From Azolla pinnata (taxonomy: Eukaryota; Streptophyta; Polypodiopsida; Salviniales; Salviniaceae), in the NCBI GenBank assembly GCA_037176905.1, contig JBBBWG010000571.1, forward strand, positions 1-37,497: DNA of 37,497 nucleotides, written 5' to 3'. A program made the position numbers and the translations under genes. Under the pieces are notes generated by a model. The model saw only the letters and a list, made by a program, of their open reading frames with translations, ran no database searches and was not told where the DNA came from. Shown here piece after piece: positions 11,511 through 21,101 of this stretch; the stretch's first letter is position 1, and each line of letters begins with the position of its first letter.

Positions 11511-12947
11511 ATGCGCGCTCTTCTGCCTCGCACCTCCATGCTGTGCAGCAGCAGCAGACCATCGCTTCGCTGCTTCAGAACCGCCTTCAGGTACTCCTCC
11601 TCCTCCTCCTCCTCGCCTTCTGCGTCTTCTTCTCTGCACGCTTCGTCTCCTTCGCCGCCGTCTTCCCCATCTCCTTGCGACTCCATCGACCTCTCCGAGT
11701 ACCTCCTTTCCGGCTCCGACTTCCGCCGAGCTCCCAAGATCCCCGACCTCATCGGCCCCGTGCGGATCGGCCTCACCGGCGATGGCAGGGGTCGGGGCCT
11801 CTTCCTCACCGCCGACGTCTCCGTGGGCCAGGTCCTCCTCGCCAGCAACGCCTTCTCGGCGACCTACAACGATGAAGAGAGCCGGGAGATGCATCGGCAG
11901 GTGTTCTCCCAGGCGAGATCCTCGCCCAGGGCGCTGCGCCAGCTCTACTCGCTGGCTGGATCAGCACCAAGGAAGCAGGATCGCCATGCCGCCGATGTGC
12001 CGAAAGTGGAGCTTTTCGACCGCAGAGTTAGCGATTCGGAGCTTGGTTTCCTCCATCACGATGATGCCGATGACGACGATGGTGAGAATCTGAGCCAAGA
12101 CATGGCGTATGATGAAGCTCGGATCAAGCATATCATCATCACAAACTCGTTCTCGGGCAAGATCCCTGCGCCGAGGAGCGATCCAGGACTCGACGCGAGG
12201 ATCAATGCTCTCTGGCTCTTGCCTTCGTTCGTGAACCATTCCTGCAGCCCGAACGTGAGCCGCCTCCTCGTCGGAGAGGTCATGATCTTCATCGCCGCAC
12301 GCGATATGGCGGCAGGCGAGGAGATAAGCATCTGCTACACCGATTGTATGTCTCCGCTGAGGAAGCGCGACAAGGTGCTTATTCGCACAGGAGGTGGATT
12401 CGATTGCAACTGCGAGAGGTGCGCCTTAGAGAAGATGCTGGAGCCCGAGCTCCGCGAGCTTTCGGATTCCTATCTCCAGCACTATGACAAAGCTGCAGAA
12501 GAGGTCTATGCCGTCGCGACTGCCAGAGCACCGGGCCCATTCCCGGCTAGCAAGAAGCTTTCCTACATCTTCATGGCGGTGAAACAGAAGCTCGACACAC
12601 TCACCCACCTCACCAAGCGTCAGAAGCAATGGATCTTAGGCGGGTATTCGAATGCTTTCCTTGCCGATTTCCTCACCTCAGGGTACACAAGAGACTTTAA
12701 AGAACCGGACGAATTCGCGAGCTCCGTGGCTATGGAGCTCGCGCTTGCCATGTCTGAGACTGTGCCAGGGTTTCTCCGCACAGCAACGTTTGCGGTGATG
12801 CTTGCTACGATTTCGTCGGATCTGGAGTACAGGTCCGTGCTTGTACAGCTAGCCAGGGACGAATGTGTTCGAATGTATGGAAGACAGCGGCCAGATGTCA
12901 TTCGGCACATGGCACTTCAGGCAGTGGAGCTTGTTCCATTTTTCTGA
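11511..12947 (+). CDS. SET-domain protein, intronless, probable organelle presequence
   Basis: A single open frame of 478 codons. The SET domain spans about residues 85-300. It begins with GRGLFLTADVSVGQ and contains the conserved NHSCSPN at residues 242-248, EEISICYTD, and the cysteine-rich post-SET stretch GFDCNCERC. These are hallmarks of SET methyltransferases of the SMYD/ASHR-like type, which methylate lysines on histones or other proteins. I see no MYND zinc finger between the SET halves. The C-terminal 170 residues look helical and unlike any domain I can name. The N-terminus is rich in Arg and Ser and poor in acidic residues for about 45 residues, suggesting plastid or mitochondrial targeting (inference). 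The gene is much more GC-rich than its surroundings, and its ATG lies just downstream of a CCCTAAA array. SET identity is firm; substrate and compartment are not. Confidence 0.88.
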   Translation: MRALLPRTSMLCSSSRPSLRCFRTAFRYSSSSSSSPSASSSLHASSPSPPSSPSPCDSIDLSEYLLSGSDFRRAPKIPDLIGPVRIGLTGDGRGRGLFLTADVSVGQVLLASNAFSATYNDEESREMHRQVFSQARSSPRALRQLYSLAGSAPRKQDRHAADVPKVELFDRRVSDSELGFLHHDDADDDDGENLSQDMAYDEARIKHIIITNSFSGKIPAPRSDPGLDARINALWLLPSFVNHSCSPNVSRLLVGEVMIFIAARDMAAGEEISICYTDCMSPLRKRDKVLIRTGGGFDCNCERCALEKMLEPELRELSDSYLQHYDKAAEEVYAVATARAPGPFPASKKLSYIFMAVKQKLDTLTHLTKRQKQWILGGYSNAFLADFLTSGYTRDFKEPDEFASSVAMELALAMSETVPGFLRTATFAVMLATISSDLEYRSVLVQLARDECVRMYGRQRPDVIRHMALQAVELVPFF

Positions 12948-15740
12948 AAAGAACTTCGGTGAAATATGCCGATGCCCACCACTCAGTTTGGTTTGGTCCA
13001 AATTGCCCTTGGTTAAATTGGTGGCGTTCAAGATTGTCTCTTTTCATCGATCCAAACCACATGTACAACAAACCGGACACATTTCTCTAGTCAGAATGCA
13101 GATGGTCATGAAGTGTTGTCTGATTCAGAGTTTGCCATGGGAACCCTCATGAAATGAGGTACCTTCAAATCAAATAGAGGTATGCTTCATCCATGAATCT
13201 AGTGTGTTACAATACCGTTAATATCTGTAGTATTTCTGAAGTGCAATTTTTTATATATATAATTATATCTAAACTGATACTTTATAGGGGTTCCGGCTAA
13301 CCGAATAGGGTGACCCAGTCCCTATTCTAGAAGCTACAGTGGTTAGTATTACTCTGAATATCACATTGTTTAGCTACTACATTCATTGCTAGTACTGAAC
13401 AGATTCTATTAGATACAACTTCCGACATGGCTAAGCATCTACGATAGATGTAATTCCAGGCTCTTGACACTTCACTACCTTTGATAGCTTTGAATTTATG
13501 AGTTCCATGGTTGCATCCCTTGCCTCATATAAATCGTTCTTCTTTATTTGTACACAGGCCTATGCTTCTATGTAAAATTCACTACATGTGCAGGTGCAGT
13601 ATCTTATGCAACAGATGAGTAAAACATTGACAATCTACCGAATGATTTCCCATTTGATGGTGCTGAAGAAAGAAGAATGGATGATTTGCTAACTGGTTTT
13701 TTGTGCGATGGTAGAAAATATGGATCACTTACCGAATTTGAATGATGCTTAAGCCAGAAGCTTAACAATTTGATGGTGCTGAAGTAAGTAAAAGTGGAGA
13801 TAGTTATCCATTTAGTGGTGCTTATAAGCAAGAACATGTGGCAATTGATTGGAGCTTAGACCAAGAAAAGGAGTGACTTTCCAAACAGCTATTCATTTAA
13901 TGGTGCTTGAGCTAGAGAAACTGAGTTTAATGGTGCTTACACGAGAAAAGAAGGAATGTGCAGGCTTCTTGAAGCTGGATGAGGAGAGTGTAGCGACTTT
14001 GCGAGCCATGGCTGGACAAACCGAGGTGATTAAAGCGTTTGTTGAGGTGCACGGTTTCGATCTGCGGCTTGTACTCTGAAGTGTGAACTATTATTTCTTA
14101 ATCTAATATTCGCTTAATCACATATATGCCTTACCTTGATCTATGTCTTGTTATTTTGATTTCATGTCTGATTTGATACTCATGTTTTTGGCTACACACG
14201 AGCAATCTAGACCATGTCTTAACCAATCAAAGCGAACCCTTAATGCATTCTATTCTCTCTAATCTTCTCTAGTCGTGCTCATCGTTATTAGATGCATAAT
14301 TTCACGTGTTTTATCAAAATGAACTTACTCTCAAGTCAAGCTTGTTTTAGGCGTTCAATTGCCTATTAGGTTTTGCTCCATTAGTTGAATCCTAGAGGTG
14401 CGCAACTTCTTGATGCTAATGTGTTCTATCCAATGAGGTTCTTCTCTTGGGAATTATCCAAATCTTAATTTGGATTGCATATATCCTCTAGGAGAGTTAT
14501 GGGTGGCCTGATTATCACATCCATTGGCTTGTACAATTGCATTGTGACCCCTTTCCAATCTTATAAGTTTGTTGAGGGTTATCTGCAATGGTGTGTTCAT
14601 GACACTGATGAAGAATGGGGTATATCTCAAGGTCAATAGGTAGGAATCCTTGTATGCTATCAAGTCAAATTCATCAAGATGTCAGTTTGTCATTCATTCA
14701 TTTAATGTGTAATCTTTCTATTCTAATCCTAAGCCCTAAACCTCAGAAAGAGCATAGATTGATTGATTAATAGTTGATTAAGCACAAACAGAAGCTGAAT
14801 TCAATCTTGAGGTGTATTTTTTCTCACATAACGTCTTTTGGAAGCCGAGCGATAAGGGAAGATTTTTATCAATAATTTTTTCAGCCTCTAGCATCAATCT
14901 ATCTATTTTTATGTTCTTTGCTAAGTCTCAAGCAACGAGTAACATTCTTGATTGAAACCCTAAAACCCTAAGCTGATTGCGTATACATGATTAACAGCAA
15001 GTTTAGCACAAGCAAAAGTTGAAACAAAATTTATGAAGGGAGTATTATGTTTTAACGTTAAGTCTCTGGAAGCTGAGTGGTTAATAATAAAAAATAACAC
15101 CAATAATAATAACAATAATAGTATTATTAATGTTAAGTCTAGCAGTAAGGAAAGATTAATAATTAAATAATAATAATTGTAATGATAATAATAAAATGAC
15201 AATAATTATAATGATAGTAGTAATAATAAAATTGACAATATTAATGATGATAATAATAAGAATAGGGAGAATTAAAAAAACGCCTATATAGTAAAATCAT
15301 AAATTACATTTTAACGCCCATTGACATTAGAAATTACAAATTAACCCCCGATCTTAGCTTTCCACTAAAATTAAGATCCAAATTCATTCTGCAAGTACGA
15401 TTTTATTCCGACTCGCTTTCCACCGGTTGATCCAGATCGATTCCATTCTACTATCCGCTCACCAAAGGGCCAGAATTTTCGGAATCTAATCAATGGATCA
15501 ACGCATCGAGCTGGTGCTAATCAAGCGATCGGTTCGTGCGATGTTAATTGAGCTCACAAATGAATGGATTTGGCGTTAATCAAATCGATTCCGCGTTCAT
15601 TTTTATCAGTACTGTTGTTTTTGTCTTGATTTTGGTGTTAATGATTTGATTCAAAATGACAGATTTTGGCCCTCGTTCTCAGAAGAAGTTCAGAAGACAA
15701 AACTAAATTTAGGGTTCGTTACTGCAGAGCTTTTCTTGCT
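12948..15740. other. Gene-poor region between the SET and FRIGIDA-like genes
   Basis: No recognised gene. The first few hundred bases are probably the SET gene's 3' untranslated region. An open frame at 13849-14079 (76 codons) has no family I know and overlaps a degenerate repeat. A short telomere-like motif, AAACCCTAAAACCCTAA, is at 14955-14971. From about 15080 to 15260 the DNA is a run of AAT/TAA-type triplets, a degenerate microsatellite. The last part is presumably promoter of the FRIGIDA-like gene. Confidence 0.55.
13650..13945 (+). repeat. Degenerate repeat with core TTTRATGGTGCTT
   Basis: At least five copies of a 13-17-base core, TTTGATGGTGCTGAAG and close variants, occur near 13652, 13769, 13810, 13894 and 13925, with less exact copies between. 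The copies fall in different frames with stops between them, so if this was once a coding repeat it is broken. Spacing is irregular. Confidence 0.5.
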
Positions 15741-15742
15741 GC

Positions 15743-15743
<1 letters not shown>

Positions 15744-15802
<59 letters not shown>
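15744..15802 (+). repeat. (GA)n microsatellite in the 5' region of the FRIGIDA-like gene
   Basis: An almost perfect run of about 29 AG dinucleotides lies about 140 bases before the chosen start codon, probably in the 5' untranslated region or core promoter. Confidence 0.95.
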
Positions 15803-15805
<3 letters not shown>

Positions 15806-15940
15806 GCCATCGCCACAACAACGGGAGCAGTAGCAGCAGCCCGCCGATCCCTTCCCGTCTCCTTCTCGTGGTGCTCAATCCAGGTGTGTAACGCCTTTCC
15901 CTTCCTCCTCCCTTCCTCCTCCCCGAGTTTTTCCTCGCGC

Positions 15941-18672
15941 ATGGATGTCCTTTCGGCCATCGATTCTTTCTCCGAGCGAAAGCGGCGGCTCCGCACGGCT
16001 TTCTCTGCGCTCGAATGCCGGAGGCACGCCGCCATTCTCAGCGGTTCCGGGGCGAACTGGAACGATGTGGAGGTCTATCTCGACGAGGTTGAGAAACGCC
16101 TGCGTGCTTCCCTGGAAGATGCCATTTCGAAAGAAATGTCCTTCGAAGAGAAAGCGCGAGGTGCCAAGGAGGCTCTCGATGAGAGAGAAGCCGAGATTTC
16201 TCGGAGAGAGCAAGCGTCGCTTGCCCTTGTCCAGGAGAAGAAGGATACTGCCGTTGCAAGCATCCTTGAGGCGAAACGGAAATGGAACAATGAGCAGCAG
16301 AGAGATGAAGAGGAGGTGGAGGACGATGAGAAAGGTAAGAAGAAGGGAAGGAAGGAAATGGAAAAAATGAAACAAAATGAAAAGCAAATTCCAACGGAGA
16401 AAGAGAGTGGAAAACAACAGCGAGAACAGGATGAAGAAGATGACAAAAGTTCTGTCACACGGGAAGTTTTGAAAGAGGAACATAAAAAGAAGGAAAAAGA
16501 TGAAGAGAGAGAAAATCTAAATCAAAAGCAAAATGAGAAAGAGATAGATGAAAGAAGCCATATAAACAAGAAAGATTTGAATGTGGAGGAGGTGGAATTG
16601 GCCCATAAGGATACTGAGAGGGAGAGAAGAAAGGATGGGCAAGCAGAAGAGGACTGTGAGAAGGAAAAAGAAGTTTTGAAAGTAGAGGGAGTGAAATATG
16701 ACGATGAAAATTGTGCTCAAATGATTAGAAGAGATGAGAAGCAGAGGAAGGAGGAGGAGGAGGGGGTAAATGAGGAGAAGAAAGAAGCAACAACGGCTGT
16801 AGAAGAAGTTTTAAAAGCTAAGTCCAATGACGTTAATCCAAATGAAAGGTCCATTGCCAGTGCACAAAATCACTTAGGCTTGGATTTAGGTGCCACACAT
16901 GATGCTGAAAAGCTATCCTTTGAGGATAAGCGCCCCAGTCTCAGTGGCTTACTTATGAAAGAGACAAACCATACATCGGGAAATGAGGTTCTGAAGCCTC
17001 GGCCCATGTTAAAATCCTTGTGTGAAGCTATGGACTCGGAGAAATTGAGGAATTTTATTGCCGAGCAGCGTAAAGACCTTATTAGTATCCGTGCCGAGCT
17101 TCCTTTGGCTCTAAGATACACACCACATCCTGCAGTACTAGTGCTCAAAGCCCTGGATGGCTATCATCTTCCTCTTGAGGCCCAGAGCTCCAGCTCAGGA
17201 CCTAAGAAGGAAGCTTCTTCTCTATCCGTTGCTAATAAACGAGCATGTGTGATACTAATGGAATCACTTGCTGACGTGATGAAGGATAGAGATAAGGTTT
17301 CAGAAGATTTGAAGAAGTCAGCTCGGCGGATTGCTGACTCATGGAAGTCTAAGATCAACTTGGAAGTTGAGTTGACTTCTTCTAATCAAGCGATTGAAGC
17401 ACAGAGCTTTTTGCAATTGTTGGCAACTTTTGGTATGGCTTCAGAATATGACCCTGACGAGCTTTGCAAGCTTGTTATTCCCATCACACGTCGAAGGCAG
17501 ACTCCTGCTCTTTGTCGAGTCCTTGGTTTGTCATCAAAGGTTCCAGGTTTGTCTGTTGTCGATCAAAGGAAATTTTGATGCCTTCCTTTCTAAATACAAG
17601 CGTCATATGCCTATTACTACAAACGTTTTTGACACATTTATAAATCGTACTAAGCAGCAGAAGAATAAGAAACTACAAAAAAGTCGTATCACCTTTTGTC
17701 AGCCTGAATTATGGGCTTGGCAGGAACCTCTAGGAATAGCTGTCCCAAACCAGTCATCTGACTCATAAGGTAGTGTTAATAGAAGCCACATTGAGTGCCA
17801 CCGTGCAATTTTTTCTTGTGATTTTGTCTTTAGAGACCATGTTTTCTATCTGTTTTCATCGTTGTTGAGTCATCCACTTCTTTATATCTTAGTTTTTTAT
17901 GTCTGTGTGTGCAGATATTATTGAGAAACTCATAAAAGATGCAAAGCAAATTGAGGCCATTGGATTTGCAGCCGAGTTTGAACTTTTGGACAGGTTTCCA
18001 CCAGTTCCATTGCTGAAGACATATCTAAAGGATTCTCGTAAAGTTGTTCTGAACACACCAAAGGGTCAAGTAAGAGTTCTCAGGATTATACCAAAATCAT
18101 AGTTGGTTATGGAGCTATACAAACTAATCATAAATGACTGTGATTGCCCACAGAATGATGCTACGCAGAAGGAATTGTCGTCACTAAAGACTGTTCTAAA
18201 GATAATAAATGATCTGAAGCTCGAAGAGAAGTATCCACCAACAGCGCTTGAAAAAAGAATCGCACAATTAGAGAAAGAAAAGGCAGATAAGAAACGTACG
18301 GCTGGTACAGCCAGGCCACAACAAATGAAAAGACCTAGAACAAATGTCAACTTTGGTTATGCTTCAAGAGATTCGGCTCAAGATAAGTCTTTCTACCAAG
18401 GAAGGGTTGCTTATGGTAAATCTATTTTACCTTACGATACACCAACCCCCCACTCTGGTTATGATTGTCGTCTTGTAACTGGTTATGGTTCTACATATGG
18501 CGGTGGCATGGCTAGAAGAAGTCCAGTTTCGATGCAAAGCTCATACATGTATCCTTCGGATGCTATTGCTTCTCTTGGTTATGGAACATCAAGTTACACC
18601 ACCAGTAATGCACCATACAGTGGCTATGGCTACGGATCTGGTTTACCGTCTGGGTACCAATCATACCACTAA
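15941..18672 (+). CDS. FRL: FRIGIDA-like protein, 3 exons
   Basis: Exons 15941-17546, 17915-18069 and 18154-18672 join in phase to 759 aa. Both introns are needed, since each contains an in-frame stop, and both are GT-AG. The Frigida domain spans about residues 350-640 and includes LKSLCEAMDSEKLRNFI, RKDLISIRAELPLALR, DPDELCKLV, LGLSSKVPDIIEKLIK and ELLDRFPPVPLLKTYLKDS. It ends with the family segment EKRIAQLEKEKADKKR. FRIGIDA-like proteins are plant nuclear proteins; in Arabidopsis some act in the complex that raises FLC transcription and delays flowering, and others have wider roles. Residues about 60-330 are extremely rich in Lys and Glu, a long coiled-coil or disordered region larger than I expect for this family. 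The C-terminal tail is rich in Gly, Tyr and Ser. I preferred the ATG at 15941 because MDVLSAIDSF resembles family starts; an in-frame ATG at 15884 would add 19 residues. Confidence 0.92.
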
Positions 18673-20170
18673 GATAGTAGGTTGATCATATGCTGTGTGG
18701 AAGACTCATTGCCAGCAAGAAAGGAGTAGAATTGAGAGGCCAATGTGGTTGATGGTTTTGATCAGACTTGTCAATATTAATATCATACCTGTGAATTATC
18801 ACACTGGGGCCTCAAATTCTTGTACTCGAGTGAGCTCACAGTTGGCGAGTGAGGTTATCCCGTGATGCCATCAGTTCAACTGAGCTGCCCACACATCTGA
18901 AAAGATTGTAGATATGCTAGGAGGCACACTTACCTCTCAAGCTGCCAAGCCCTTTCTGTATACGATGAAACATTTTGTCAGGTCTTTCGGAATTGTACTA
19001 TGAAGTGAGAATGTGAATGGATGATGAAGTCGTCACCTCTTTATACTAAGGAACAAATCTTGGATGATTGATTTGTGGAGTAATGAAATTTCAATAATAA
19101 TAGTACTGACGATGATATTGTTAGATTTGTTAGATGGGTATTCATACAGGAGTCTGCAATTGGAAAGATCTATTTGAGTATATGCATCATGAGTCTTACA
19201 GCACGAGTGAATGAAGCTTGAATCGCAGTTTTACGTTTTTATTTCCCCTTTAGTCTAAACAAGTTTGTTTTCCTTATAAAGTGCTATTATCACGACAGAA
19301 AGATAGCAGAAGATGGAAGAATATTGCTGAAATGTTCTTACTACTAATTTAACTCTATACTACTCTTATAACTCCGTACTTTTCCCATTGGCTTCATACA
19401 AATGTCTCCTATCGTCAATCCTCACATTCATTGGGAGGAGTTTGCGATTGTCGATGTGAATGAGTCCAGTTGAAGTCTACCCCAAACACACCTTGTGGAG
19501 GGTGCTAACTAACTGATGCCATCAGGCCTGATAAGAAAGTGTACAAAACCCTGAGCTTGATTTGGCGATGCACACAACTATCATGATGGGATCGGGGCAA
19601 ATATTATATAAACAAGCATGCGATGTAAGCATGAACTTGCACGGATCAGTGTGCCTTTTATGTATGCCTTTTTCCTCACCAACGCCACCTGACCAATTGG
19701 GAAGGGAAGAATGCGAAACGGGTCTGCCAACTCGTCATGCATTTTGTGCTCTGCAAGCGGGGTTGTTAATGGTCTTTCAATGAACATAAAATCATCGATT
19801 CTACTATCTATCTATCTATCTATCTATCTCAATGAGTCAGATAAGTCGGTCGAAGCTCTAATGCTTCTGCTCAACCGTCCAAGCCTCAATTTGGCTTCTG
19901 AAAAGGCGCACGGGCAAAGACCTGTGAATTCTGCACCCGAGGATCACGTGCCTTTTCTCCTTTTCTTTTTCTCGGTAGTACGTGGGCGCTCTTTTACGAA
20001 TAAAAGTAAAGCCCCAAGCCTCAACTAGTCGGGCAGGGTTTAAAAGAAGAAGAAGAAGAAGAAGAAAATAAACCACAGAAGGAGTGTTCCGATACTCCAA
20101 AAACAGTGTGTATCAAGATCGAGCGCAAGACCTGAGGGTCTTGGATTTGGATCACCTGGCTCTTGGCTCT
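18673..20170. other. Intergenic region, no gene recognised
   Basis: Contains the 3' flank of the FRIGIDA-like gene and unique AT-rich DNA. Short microsatellites occur: ATCT repeats at about 19805-19829 and GAA repeats at about 20047-20067. Open frames of about 70-105 codons here have no recognisable motif. Confidence 0.5.
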
Positions 20171-20975
20171 GGCCTCTGATGATGCACGCACACGATGCAT
20201 ACGTATATACATTCATTCACTCATATGGATACATGCACGTGATGTCATGCATGCCACACATGCATGCATGCATGGATTACACGCATGCCATGGCTGCCAT
20301 ACAGACAGAACACGTGCATGGCATGGATGATGCCATGCACACGTGCAACACATACATGGTACGGCATGTATGCATTCACTCATGGATACGTGCATGTGGT
20401 GTCATGCATGCCTACGCATGCCATGGATGCCATGCAGACACACACACATACACATTGATGCATGCCATGGATGATGCCATACACACGGGCAACACATACA
20501 TGGCACAACATGCACGGAGGCATGCATGCATTCACCCATGGATACATGCATGTGATGCCATGCATGCCACACACACATGCATGCGTGCATGCAGGCATGC
20601 ATGCCATGAATGCCATGCGCACACACCATGCATGCCATGGATGATGCCATACGCACGCGCAACACATACATGGCACAACATGCACGGAGGCATGCATGCA
20701 CTCACTCATGGATACATGCATGTGATGCCATGCATGCCACGGACACATGCACGCACAGCATGCATGCCATGGATGATGCCATAACACACATGCCATGGAT
20801 GATGCCATACACCAGACGCACAGCATGCATGCCATGGATGATGCCCTGCACGCGCACAACACATACATGGTACAGCATGCACGGAGGCATGCATGCATGC
20901 ATGCATGCCATGGATGCCATGGTGCCACGCATGTATGCATCGGGCACATGCATGCATGCATCCATACAAAGCCTG
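20171..20975 (+). repeat. GCATGC/CATGG-rich satellite, about four units of 155-172 bases
   Basis: The tract is dominated by CATGCATG, CCATGGATGATGCCAT and ACACATACATGG. A longer unit can be followed by its marker CATTCACTCATGGATACATG at about 20218, 20374, 20529 and 20701, giving spacings of about 156, 155 and 172 bases. Within units, CATGCATG runs expand and contract. The sequence is nearly all alternating purine-pyrimidine and locally palindromic. It stays open for about 200 codons on both strands and ends about 125 bases before the hydrolase start codon. Confidence 0.88.
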
Positions 20976-21101
20976 CTTGCTCATCGTCCCTGTCGCAGAG
21001 ACAAGACGAGGGGGCCCCGGCTATGGCGATCCTCTGACGACACAGACGACGCGCACCGTTCTGCGCTGCGCTGAAGGGGCAGCCAGGAACGAGGCGAGGC
21101 T

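Noticed and set aside
15690-16035. Minus-strand frames with Leu-Ser repeats
   Set aside because: They are produced by the (GA)n microsatellite and lie antisense to the FRIGIDA-like gene.
20179-20784. 201-codon His/Met/Cys-rich open frame as a gene
   Set aside because: It follows the satellite unit exactly, is mirrored by an equally open antisense frame, and has no known domain. Kept as a repeat and a low-priority finding.
20171-20975. Regular repeats as a CRISPR array
   Set aside because: This is eukaryotic nuclear DNA; the units are contiguous and degenerate, with no unique spacers of constant size.
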